Shown one piece after another: positions 32,901 through 43,413 of a DNA stretch of 64,000 bases. The position numbers and the translations under genes are program-made. The DNA comes from Camillea tinctor (Eukaryota; Ascomycota; Sordariomycetes; Xylariales; Xylariaceae): assembly GCA_022578605.1 (NCBI GenBank), contig MU394068.1, positions 558,001-622,000 of the forward strand, given 5' to 3'. The notes beneath the pieces were generated by a model that was not told the DNA's origin, did no database searches, and saw only the letters and a program-made list of their open reading frames with translations. Within the stretch, counting starts at the first letter, position 1, and each line of letters starts with the position of its first letter.

Positions 32901-35300
32901 CTATAATCGTCTCTCCCTCAACACAAGCCCAGCAACAAGTGCAGAGACCGAAAACGCAAGTATCACAACTGAAAGCATTAGCAATGTTCCCGAAGTGACC
33001 CGGGGTATGGATATACCGACCGTAGCTATATCTCAACGCAATGACATAGGAATCAACCACAGCTTCTTCGACGGGGCCTTGAAGCTTCTTGATGAAATCG
33101 ACACTACCCGCTGCCTTTTCGATTATCTAACCAGAAGTTAATAATTTCGTCTCCTGTAATGGAACAATGCACACCTTTCCTCGAGCTTCATGATCTAGTC
33201 CGAGTTGGATGAGCCTCACATCCAAAGTCTTTTGCAACATCTGCACCATCACTGCGCTTGACGCTGCTACCCCAAGCACCATGCCGATTGGCATAGCGAG
33301 ATTCAGACCAGAAGCGACTACGGCTTTGTGACATGGCTCAACCACCGCATTAATGCTGACAAATACTCCCGAGTTACTCATACCAGCCCCAAACCCGCTT
33401 CTAGGCCTTAGTATATCGGTTATTCAGAACGTGTAAGAGTTTGGCCTACCCAGGGAATATGTACAAAGACTCTAGCCAGTTGGTATGTCCATGCCAGCGT
33501 AGAATGAGCAGGGTGTAGGACAGCGTGGCGGAAATTGAAGCCGCAATGATTACCATTTTATACCTGCCAGTCCTGAAAGAAGCCAGAGTTAGCTCAGAGT
33601 GTGCCTTGAGATAAGAAAACAAAGAGCAAGGCAAACCTTCGAATCACTGCACCAGTTATTAACCCCCCAATAGCATTTCCCACTACTGCTGGGACCAAAT
33701 GGAGGCCAGCATTAGTGTTAGATGCCTTTGTTGTTACTTGAAAGTAGAGTGGTACTGAGTACATAAGCTGCAAGCCAGTTAATAGAGCTTACATATGATA
33801 GAAAAGGGTTTTCAGTGACATACCGCAGTCTGAGCGCCAGAAATACAGGCTATGATGAAGTAAGAAGCCAATATTTCCCGATGTTTCAGTAACCGGACGG
33901 GAATCGCCGGCTCTCTTGCCCACCAAGCTTCGTTGGCGATAAAGATGCAGAGAGTGGCAAGACCAGCACCGAAAAGGCCGCCGACCAATGGATGAGTCCA
34001 GGGCACCTTAATACCGCCAATCTCGAGAGGCAGCATGAACAGAAGCACGGTTATACCGAACAGCAAAGAGCCAAAGAAATCGATCCTAGCAAAACGCCCG
34101 ACTCTTCCTTCTTTCGTGGGTTCGGTTTCTACCCTTCGAGTATTTGGGATGACGAAGATCGATGCAATGATTGCTGTCAGGAATAGTGGCGTCTGGCCTA
34201 GGAACGACCTTGGCACATCGAAGTGAGCTTGGATAGGCAAAAGGGGGGTTCAACTCACCATCTCCACCCGATGCGGTCTGCCAGAAAGCCTCCGACCGGC
34301 CCACCCAAACTTCGTCCCGTTGTAGCCATTACGTTCAGATACCCGAACCAGGTGGCAATGTCACGAAGAGGGACGAGATCTAAGCAAGACAGTACGTTAG
34401 TCGTCCCCCAATAGATATATCAACATATAGAACATACCAGTAAGTAGAACTAATCCCAGGCTTGACATGGCAAAGCCCCCTGAGCCCGAGATAACCCGGC
34501 CCAGGATAACCTGCCACATTTCACGGCTTACACCACTTATCATCGTGTTAATACCGCGTCAACATCTAATCTCGTTTTACATACATGATCACACTTGCTT
34601 CCTTGTCAGCTATTTTCTGTGTCCTAGTTATTACTAACACTCAGGGAAGCCTACCAGCCGGCAGCAAACAAAGTATAGCAAAGCAGCAAGAGGACCTTTC
34701 GCCCATAGATGTCGCTTAATTTCGCGTACTATACCGGATAATTAGTAATCTAGCAATTGCCACTGGAGAATTTGGCGTACTAGGATCTGCGTAGCTGCCC
34801 CGGCTAGCAGAAAGCTGATAAAGAGCCAGCTCGAGTCTTCCAGAGCATTGAATTCGGAGGCAATCCGAGGATGGGTGGCGAGTATCAGCGAGCTATCGAG
34901 TCCAGACGTGAAAATCCCTTGAAAGAGTCAACTTAAAAATCAACTTAGTAGGTAATCGTACCTATCATTAACACGGCGGCCGTCTGGATCAGAGATGCCG
35001 TGCTTATCAGCTGGGGTTGGGACTTGGTTGCATCTTGAGCCTCCTCAGCAGCCTCTACATCTATGGGAGAGTCATCTTGCCCTGATTTCGTATCAGTATC
35101 GATTAACAGGATACAGAAAAAGGGAAGATACCAGCTTTTACTGACACATCCGAGGATGACAACAAGGGTGAAGTTTCATCGTGACTACTAGATCCCGATG
35201 TTGATGACATGGTTACTGGTGCTTCCAATGGATGAGTCAACGGGAGAATTGACACTGCAGTACTAGATCTTGAAGACCCGGATATATCTGGGCCATACAT
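32901..35300 (-). CDS. MFS transporter, DHA2-like (multidrug or vacuolar basic amino acid type)
   Basis: A multi-exon gene of roughly ten or more exons, about 540-570 aa. Firm joins include 35132/35081, 34962/34917 and 34781/34728. The start is the ATG at 35300, or 35210 if the second Met is used; the latter gives a Ser-rich cytosolic head with DETSPLL. Recognisable pieces follow in order: IFTSGLDSSLILATHP (helix 1), KLSDIYGRKVLL (loop 2-3 motif), VILGRVISGSGGF, ATTGRSLGGPVGGFLADRIG (the antiporter-type motif of helix 5), then SFLGQTPLFL, IDFFGSLLFG, and a last helix ending LVLRERRL. Introns in the 34500-34700 part are uncertain. Substrate unknown. It lies in tandem behind the sulfatase, 228 bases from its stop. 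Confidence 0.85.
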
Positions 35301-35527
35301 TAATTACTTTAGACATGCGGGGGGTCATCATACGCACTGCAACCTACCCGCGGCTCGAGTCAGGATCACCGCATTGCGTGAGATAATCACCGATCCGGGG
35401 AAAATGCAACCAATTAAACAGAACTATGCATTCATAGACAAGGTTTCTAAGGCGTTTTACGATCAATTTCGTGATTTACACATAGAATGACTACATTTTA
35501 TAAGAAGAGACTACATTAAAAGGGGGA

Positions 35528-37514
35528 TTACGTCCACTCATGCCATCCCGGGTCAATCCTCTCTCCTTTCTCAAACTGCGGGCCCTCAGCTTCCAGTAAA
35601 TAACCCATCTCGCACCGCTCAAACCTGATCTTACCCGTCTCTCGCTCATAAAACGCATCGAACCGCGGCGACAGAGCCTCGCGCAGGCTCTCTACGTTCC
35701 CCGCGGGGTGCAGCGCCTCCCAAGGGCGGATGCAGGTCTCCGCCTTGCACGACTTGAGCACGAATAGCAGGGCGTCGAGGCGCTGTACGAGCCTCTCCCG
35801 CGGTACGCCACCCAGGAGCACCTCGGATGTGGGTGCGTGCTCGTCAGGATGTAGCAGGTTCACCATCTGCCCCGGGTCGGTCGTCAGGTCGTATAATTCG
35901 CGCTCGTTGTTGCACCACACCTGATAGTGCAGGTTGTAGGACTCGCTGATGACACGCACGGCTTTGTAGGTGTTGTTCATGTGCAGCCGCGGGTACCAGT
36001 CGAAGACCTGGCCCTCGTTGGAGGCGAACCCCCAGTGCTCGACGGTAACGTGTTCGTGCCGCTGCTTGCGGGCGTGCCATAGGCCGTGCCTGGTGAGAGG
36101 GATGGCAAGCCCGTCAAAGTCGTTGCGAGGGGCTGCGCCAACCATCTTGAGTAAGGTGGGTGCCAGGTCGGTGTGGGTAGTCACTATGTCGGTCGTGTAG
36201 CGTTTTGGCACACCGGGTCCTCGGATGATGAGGGGAATGTTGATGTCTTCTTCGAAGCTGCACTGTTTGGCTGGTTGCACTGCATGCATAGACACCGGTT
36301 AGCGATCAAAAACTCCGAAATTACACTCGGAAGGGGAAGAGGTGATACCACATACTTCGATGGTGTCCGATATGATACCCATTATCCGTCGAGTATATAA
36401 TGTATGTGTTCTTCAATATCCCCAAATCTGCTAAGCGATGGACCAACCGATCTACCAGTTCATCGACACTCTGCAAGGTCCGAAGTCGCTGGAGGTAGAA
36501 ATGATCGTTATAATCGACGTTCTCCTGAGATTGCTTGGGCAGCTTCCGGATCCAACTGGCACCTGATGGCTTGTCGGGATTGAAGTTCTCCGTCCGCGGT
36601 ACCTTTGTCCCTTGAAATAGATGTGCGTGTCTTTTTGCTGGCACGGGCGGCTCGAATTTGATCTCGGTTAGCTTACTGTGATTGCCGTGCTTGAAGGCCG
36701 GAGACCACAAGTTCGCGTGCGGCGAAACCGGGGCGACGCCGAGGAAGAACGGCTTGTTCGCCTTGTGTGCTTCATCTAGAAGGCCGAGAGCCTTTTTCGT
36801 CAGGACGTCGACACTATGTTGGCCTTCGTAGCTAACTGGGGGTTCGTGGTTTCGCTGGTATGTGCTGTTCATATACCAGTACGTAAAGGGGTCCAGCAAG
36901 AAATCCTAGAAACTATTAGTCGCGCAAGGCAATGCGCATACACGATTTCCTCACCGAACCAGTCCATCCTGCAGCATGAGGTGAGTCGTAATTATCGACA
37001 GAGTGTGCGTTAAAGAGTTTCCCAGTGTAATACGTGTTATATCCAGCCTCCTGTAGCCAGACCGGCAGGTACTTGTCGTTTAGACCTTGACTAACAAACT
37101 TTGGATATCCTCCTACGCTGATTATGAGCTACTTGTGGGATAAACGCCCCCCAGTGACATACCGTATGGCGGGTTAACGTTGGTTACGTTCGTGTTATGA
37201 GCCGCCTTGCCTGTCCAGAGTGTGACCCTTGAGGGGCAACAGAGCGCTGTGGTGCAGAAATGTTTGCGAAAGAAGGTTCCGTGGTTGATCAGATGTTTTC
37301 GAACGAATGGCATATAATCGAGGGATTGCATATGGAGATCTTGGTCATCTGTGAGAATGAAGACGATATTCGGTCTCGCGGCCGCCCCGTCTCCGATAAT
37401 GGGCTCTTGATCGATCGATTCGACCTCAGGCCAGCTTGGGTCAGTCCCCAGACATAGGGTGATAAACAGAATTGCTTTCAATAACAAATTCATCGTGGTT
37501 TTGGTGTTTAGCAA
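35528..37514 (-). CDS. Sulfatase (arylsulfatase type)
   Basis: Four exons, 37514-37163, 37112-36955, 36905-36356 and 36279-35528, with introns of 49-76 nt, give 603 aa with every phase consistent. The second Met (37493) makes a cleaner signal peptide (MNLLLKAILFITLCLG). The metal site begins with FILTDDQD (Asp56, Asp57), and the sulfatase signature is CCPSR at 92-96, with Cys92 the residue converted to formylglycine. Later conserved parts are YYTGKLFN, PFFLGVAPVSPH, STDNGYHIGHHR and FEEDINIPLIIRGPG. The enzyme hydrolyses sulfate esters; aryl or choline sulfate cannot be told apart here. Likely secreted or vacuolar. Confidence 0.94.
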
Positions 37515-38074
37515 CGGCCCGATACATCAATTGCGCATATTGTGCTTCACGGGCTAGCTGGAGGCTATCCCTGGGACCAAACAGGAATTATTCGGGTTCA
37601 TTCTCTCGATAAATGCAAATGCCTGCTCACCTTAGAACACAAGGCTCACCTTTGACTGTCAGGAGCAAGCATGGGTGATTTCCAAGCCCTCGCCTTCTTT
37701 CACCTTCCCCGTAAGCATCACGATGATGAGTTAACGAATAGGGCCACCAGCTGATGACGACATGTGCATTCATACAGCCTAAAGGAGAGAAAAATGTCTA
37801 TCAGGAACTACCCCGCATTACGAGGTATTATCACTGGCCATCAGGACGTGACAGTGAGCCACGAGGTTGCAATAAGGCGCATGGGGGGTGCATCGAATGG
37901 AACGAACTGGGTCTCTCTTATATGAGAGTGCCATTCTGACGGGTTACTGGGGGGATAGCAGCGCGATGAATAAATTCCGACTTCCCCTATGCGGAATTTT
38001 TCGTTATAAAGGTTAATTCCCATAAATTTCTATTACTTAACTGACTGAGATCTTTTTATCCTCGACGTTAAGTA
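37515..38074. promoter_or_regulatory. Shared divergent promoter of sulfatase and DAL5-type permease
   Basis: 560 bases separate the two ATGs, with no gene between. Such a head-to-head arrangement allows joint regulation, for example by sulfur supply. I did not find a convincing copy of a named binding site by eye. Confidence 0.55.
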
Positions 38075-40258
38075 ATGGCGACGGTAATCCCAGAGAAGAT
38101 ATCATCAGAGAAGGCCCTAATACAGGACGGGGCCGGCATCGAGGTCGAAGACACTGTGACGATCGCGCCACTAGGTATACCACACGAAAAGAAGAGGTTC
38201 TGGTTCCAGGGGACAAACAAGCATGACTCCAATACCATCGCGACTCAGGTACGTACGAAAAGTGGTATCCCGAGTTCCTTACGTCAACAACTAAAAATCT
38301 CAATCTGCAGAAAAGCGTATATGACGTGCCCGACATTGCCGCGCAATATACGCCTCGTGACGATTGGTTAGATACTTTAAAAGCGGAAGTTTTCGTTTTA
38401 GAAGGGGGCTAATATCCGGCTCGTAGGGAAAACCTGCATCGATTCGATCCCCTAGCGCGATGGACATGGGGTGAGGAGGATGCCGTCGTGAGGAAGATCG
38501 ATTGGCGTATTATGGCGTGGACAGCCGTCATGTTTACTGCCTTAGAGCTGGACAGAGCGAACCTCGGCCAGGCGTTGACCGACAATTTTCTGGAGGACAT
38601 GCACATGAGCACCAATGGTATGCTGAGCTTGTCGAAGTAAACACTGAGAGATTGTAATCTGACAGATGTATGCATAGACTATAACCTGGGAAACACCGTC
38701 TACGCGCTCTGTTTCCTGGCTGGAGAGTTTCCCTCTCAGCTTCTTGCCAAATGGCTAGGGCCCGACCGCTGGATTCCGGTTCAGATCATTCTCTTCTCGA
38801 TTGTGTCAGCCTCGCAATTTGCCCTAAACAGCCGGCCATCGTTCCTCGTCTGTCGCGCACTGCTTGCATTTCTACAAGGAGGTTTCATTCCCGAGGTAGG
38901 TAGTGAAATACACCGATAGAAACCCTTCTCACGTGTGCTAGTGTGTTCTGTACTTGTCGTACTTTTACAAGCATCACGAGCTCACGATCCGGCTGAGCTT
39001 CTTCTGGACGGGCATGTTTGTGGCGGATATCTTGGCCGCTATCATCGCCTTTGGGCTGCTCCACATGCGAGGGGTTTCTGGCCATTCCGGCTGGAGATGG
39101 CTCTTCCTTATTGAAGTAAGAGGTTTACCATGATATATTTGCAGCAGAAGACTAATCGAGAAAGGGGCTTATCACCGGAACTGTGGGGCTTTTGTCTTTC
39201 GTTATGATGCCACCGGGTCCCACGCAAACTGCGAGCTGGTCTCGGGGGAAGAATGGCTGGTTCACGCCACGGTGAGTTGAGCAATCCTAGAGATACGGGA
39301 CCATCATACTAACTCAATATAGCGAGGAGATCATCATGGTCAACCGGGTGATTCGAGACGACCCCAGCAAAGGCACGATGCATAACCGGCAACCTATCAC
39401 CCCGAAGCTGCTGTGGAGGAGTCTGACGGATATTGATTTATGGTAAGGAATATCGGTGTGTATCAGTAGTGGTGGCTAACATGAAGCTCTACAAGGCCCC
39501 TATATTTCATCGGGTTGACATTCAACATTCCGACGCTCTCGCCTCAGCAATATCTGAGTCTATCATTAAGGGGCCTCGGTTTTGATACCTTCCAGACCAA
39601 CCTGCTGTCCATCCCGTATTTGGTTCTAAAGAGTAAGCCGTGTCGATATTTTCTGAAAGGCTACGTACTAATAACATTGCTAGTCTTCAATATGCTAGCG
39701 CTTTCCACTCTAGCCGAATACACCGGGCAGCTCGCGGCCTGCGCATCCATCTTCCAGTTCTGGTGTCTGCCGTTCTTGATCTACCTGCGGGTAGTAGATA
39801 CCACCTCCGCCTCGAAATGGTTAACCTGGGCGATGATATCGTTGCTGTTGGCCGCACCACTCGGTATGAAGCCCCTTTCTTTACAGAATACATGCCTAAC
39901 CAATACATTCACAGCCCATCCCGTGCAAGTCGGGTGGATATCCCGGAACTCCAACACCGTTCGATCGCGCGCTGTCGGTGCCGCGTTGTATAATATGTTC
40001 TTGCAAGCCGGGGTCATCATCTCGTCCAACATCTACCGTGCCGACGATGCGCCGCTTTACCGACGGGGCAATAGCATATTGGTGGGTCTTCTTGGTCTCA
40101 ACCTGGTTCTTTATGTCATCGCCAAGTCCTATTATCGCTGGCGGAATCGGACAAGGGAGCAGAAGTGGAACTCGCTGACGCCTGAGGAGAAACTGGTCTA
40201 CCTGTCGGACCATCAGGATAAGGGGAACAAGCGGTTAGACTTTAGATTCGCCTCGTAG
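38075..40258 (+). CDS. MFS permease, DAL5 / anion:cation symporter family
   Basis: About nine to ten exons. The first joins are 38075-38248, 38311-38366 and 38427-38617. Reading straight through exon 2 meets a TAA at 38410, but a 60-nt intron (38367-38426, GTTAGA donor, GCTAAT branch, CGTAG acceptor) removes it and gives [12 protein letters not shown], as expected for this family. Diagnostic parts: [135 protein letters not shown] and the end [11 protein letters not shown]. Family members move allantoate, nicotinate, vitamins, thiol or sulfonate compounds. Divergence from a sulfatase makes a sulfur compound a fair guess, no more. Confidence 0.9.
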
Positions 40259-40287
40259 CGAGATGTTGGTCCGGTAGATAATGCCTA

Positions 40288-41566
40288 TTAATTGGCACAT
40301 ACGAAGACATTATACTGGTGATGATAATCAAAAGCCTGTATCACGGCTTTCGTATACGCAAGAGCTGCGAATACCACCGCGACATGCATGATCTGGTGAC
40401 TCGCACCCCAGATATCAAAGCGCCTCGGATACCAGCGCTCGGGGAACTACAGATCTGTAAGCTGCCATCTTCGAATAACTGACTGAAATCATTTATACCA
40501 ACCTTGAGGGCATATAAAACGACGCCAGCGCCATTAAAAAGTGCCGTCAAGCCAATCCACTGGAGCCCGATCCGTACGCTCTGCTCCGGTAGGCCAAACC
40601 GCAGGATGCCGTGCCCCACGGGAGCAAGGAAGGAACCAAACCCAAAGGCGCCGAACAGCACCGCGCGCACGTGTCCGAGGTGGGGACCGCCAATCGCCGG
40701 GTGGAAGGTGGCGACGGAGCAGAGCGCCGCAAGTGCGGTAGTAGCGATCCAGTACACGACCCGGATGCCGCTGCTCTCCTCGCACGGAAAGCTGTAATAG
40801 ACGAGCGGGATGGTCGAGCCCCACATAAGCAACAAAATGCCCTGGTAGTCGAACTTGATACCCGTGATGTACCAGCGCTCGCTATGGGACATGAACGTGT
40901 GGAAGCTAGCTAGTTAGCAGTAGCTAAGTGGGATAAGGGGAAGCCTCACAGAGTTGATAGGATGAAGCAGACGGCGACGCCGAGGAAGTACGTGCTGCAG
41001 ACGAGGACGTCGGTTACCGTAGCTATTTCATACCGAGGGGGCACCTCTGAGCTGAAGATATAGAGCGGCAGGACTAGGAACACGATTGCACCGATGACAT
41101 GGGAGTAGATGTTGACTGTCGTTAGTTAGGAGCAGTGCTAACAGGTTGAGATTACCGGGAGTACAGACCGGTATCGTTGTGGATGTACGTCCAGCTGTGG
41201 AAGCACATCCGCACCGAGGCGCATTCCGTCCTATATCCAGTCTGCAAGTGATCGCTCCCGTGCCTGTTTTTAACGTATTTCGTAAGCCTAAAAGCTGAAG
41301 TGACGGCTTTTCCGGAGCGAAGGCACTTACTGTCGCCAAGGAGCTGCATGTGTGAGTAAGTCCATGTGGTCTGCATAGCGAAAAGGTAGTCCCTTACAGA
41401 GATCCCTCCATTCTAGAAGCTTTTCCGCTTTGACAGGTAGACTTTTCGTCCTCGGTGCTGTCTTATCATCCGGAGACTGGTTTTTACCGTCTGTCTTGTA
41501 ACGTGTCTTGCGCTCGGCTATGCCCATCATAAAAGCCTGAAAGCCTGCTGTCCATTGCGTAGCCAT
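40288..41566 (-). CDS. PAQR / hemolysin-III family seven-span membrane protein
   Basis: Six exons, 41566-41398, 41343-41331 (13 nt), 41263-41169, 41115-40950, 40905-40503 and 40446-40288, give 334 aa with all phases in agreement. The N-terminal 55 residues are cytosolic and Lys-rich. Then comes the family sequence TGYR and FHSWTYIHNDTVNIYSHVIG, seven hydrophobic helices, STLFHTFMSHSERW with a conserved His, and near the end FPERWYPRRFDIWGASHQIMHV, whose two His residues bind zinc in the family. Relatives are adiponectin receptors and yeast Izh proteins, linked to zinc and sterol or ceramide metabolism. The stop is 29 bases from that of the convergent permease. Confidence 0.9.
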
Positions 41567-42309
41567 GTCTTTTTTCTCGATATCATGGCCTCGGCGAATG
41601 CATCTCTCTATAGGTCGATTGTGAACGATTTGTTGAACACATGCGCATTATCACGAAAGCGTAGCGATGAAACCCGATTGATGAACGTGGCGGTATATCC
41701 ACTGGGTGGTATTTTGCACTCATGCATCAGACCCCTGTGGAGCGAGCTCCATCGCGTGCGTGCTGTGACAACTAGGGTCACGATCTGCGTTACGAAACAC
41801 GATCTTATGTCCACTTTTATATCAATCTTTCCCGTTCAGTGGTCAACCACGATAAATGTAATTGAAGCACTATATTTTACTTCTGTCATTGAGTATTCTC
41901 ATGATCATGTCATGAATAGTGTCTGGTATCGAGAGAATAGAATAACGAGTGTGTATATTGAAGAAACGCTAGTCCCATGGACGAATACAATCTGAATAAA
42001 TTCCTTGTTGTCTTGTAACATTGATCAAACACAAAAAGAAAGAAAATAACAGCAGAGAACTGAGTACGCAACAAAAACATTGAGGCCATATCAACCGCCA
42101 TACCTGTCTCTACCTCCTCACAAGACTAACCATGCTCATACAATGAGTTAGGCTATAAGCGCTTAGCGACCTCCGACACAGTATACAGGGCTCAACAGCA
42201 TTTATAATAGACTGGAAAAGGAGTCCACTCCCAGGATGCAAGTTATCACGCGCGCTTATGTCGTGGTGGATCTCCAGGTGTGGCCGAGAGGAAACTTCTT
42301 AGCTGTAAT
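41567..42309. other. Intergenic, no supported gene
   Basis: Spacer between the PAQR gene start and the zinc-finger gene stop. A 146-codon open frame on the plus strand at 41555-41995 has no recognisable features and overlaps the PAQR promoter. Confidence 0.5.
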
Positions 42310-43413
42310 TTACCGGACGTGATCATCACGTAGGAATTCTGGACCGCGGTAGTATTTAGTCCTCTTGCTCTTAATCACAGGAGTCGATTCCAGCGGTTTC
42401 ATGCCGGGATGCTGCTCGTCGCGGTGCTTTACCAAAGCAGTGAAGCTGAAGAACCCCTTGCCCTTCACCTTCTTACACCCAGGGAAATCGCATGGGTGCG
42501 GGGACCAGTCGTGCTCTTTCTTCATGTGTGCAGTGTAGTCAGACTGTCTAGCGAAAGGTCGGTTCTGTTCCCTTTCCTGGTATTCCAGCTCTTGGAAATC
42601 ATCACCCCGATAGTGTTCACATGACTTGATATGACAGACGGAAACGGCCCACACGCGGACCATGGACTCGTCGTGTGGGAAACGGGCTTCCAATTGGGCA
42701 GCATCATACTTGTGAAACTCACGTAGGTGCTGAACAAGATGGTCCTTCCGAGAGAAGGCTTTGCTACCTCTGTAGGTATCACACTCGTCACAGGGATATT
42801 CGGGCTTGCATTTTTGGAAATTCTTGATGTGGCGTTCAAGGGTGAAGAGCTTTGCAAAATTCTGACCACATCTGCATATGAATTGCCTTCGGTTCACGAT
42901 GCAGTGATCTCGTGCGTGAGGTGACCTTATGTGCTTATCGAGTGCATACTGGGAGTCGAATTGAAGGCCGCATTCTCCTAAGAACCGGGGGGACGGGGTT
43001 TGATGTTCTATTGGGCCAATATTAGAGTGGGCTAGTGTCCCATCCGCTATACTAGCAAGTACGTCGGTGGCAGCGTCATCCTTGTTATAAGTCTGATCCT
43101 GGGGTTCGGTGTCCTGCGCTGATTGGACAGGATGTTGTCCTCTTACGGAAACGCTCCCTGGTGGCATCCGGCGGATTTGGATTTGCACCCTAGAGACTAG
43201 TCAGTACTAAAAAAAAAATCCGTACGATTCGAGCGAGTCTTCGTCACTACCGCCGAAGGGTGAAAGCCTCGAGGCTTCGTTTTCGGTGGTAGGGAGAGAT
43301 GTTGAATCAAGAGAATAGGTAGAGATCTCAGCAGGATTCTGCAGCAGCAATGGGTTAATGGTGCCGTCGGTGCCGTCTGCATTCCAGGAACTTGAAAACC
43401 CGAAGACGCTCAT
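42310..43413 (-). CDS. C2H2 zinc-finger protein
   Basis: Two exons, 43413-43226 and 43189-42310, give 355 aa if a very short 36-nt intron (GTACGG to CTCTAG, containing CTGAC) is removed. Without it the frame stops nine codons later. The first 140 residues are acidic and Ser/Pro/Gln-rich. At least four finger-like units follow: FICRCGQNFAKLFTLERHIK, YPCDECDTY to FSRKDHLVQHLREFH, VCHIKSCEHY to FARQSDYTAHMKKEH, and PCDFPGCKKVKG to FTALVKHRDEQH. Spacing is irregular, as in a group of fungal C2H2 proteins. Likely nuclear; targets unknown. A start at the Met of 43167 would avoid the short intron and lose 70 residues. Confidence 0.75.

Noticed and set aside
38075..38412. Permease as a pseudogene because of the TAA at 38410
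   Set aside because: A 60-nt in-frame intron with a branch site removes the stop and yields the expected family sequence.
41555..41995. 146-codon plus-strand open frame
   Set aside because: Overlaps the PAQR start and promoter and has no domain or composition of a real protein.
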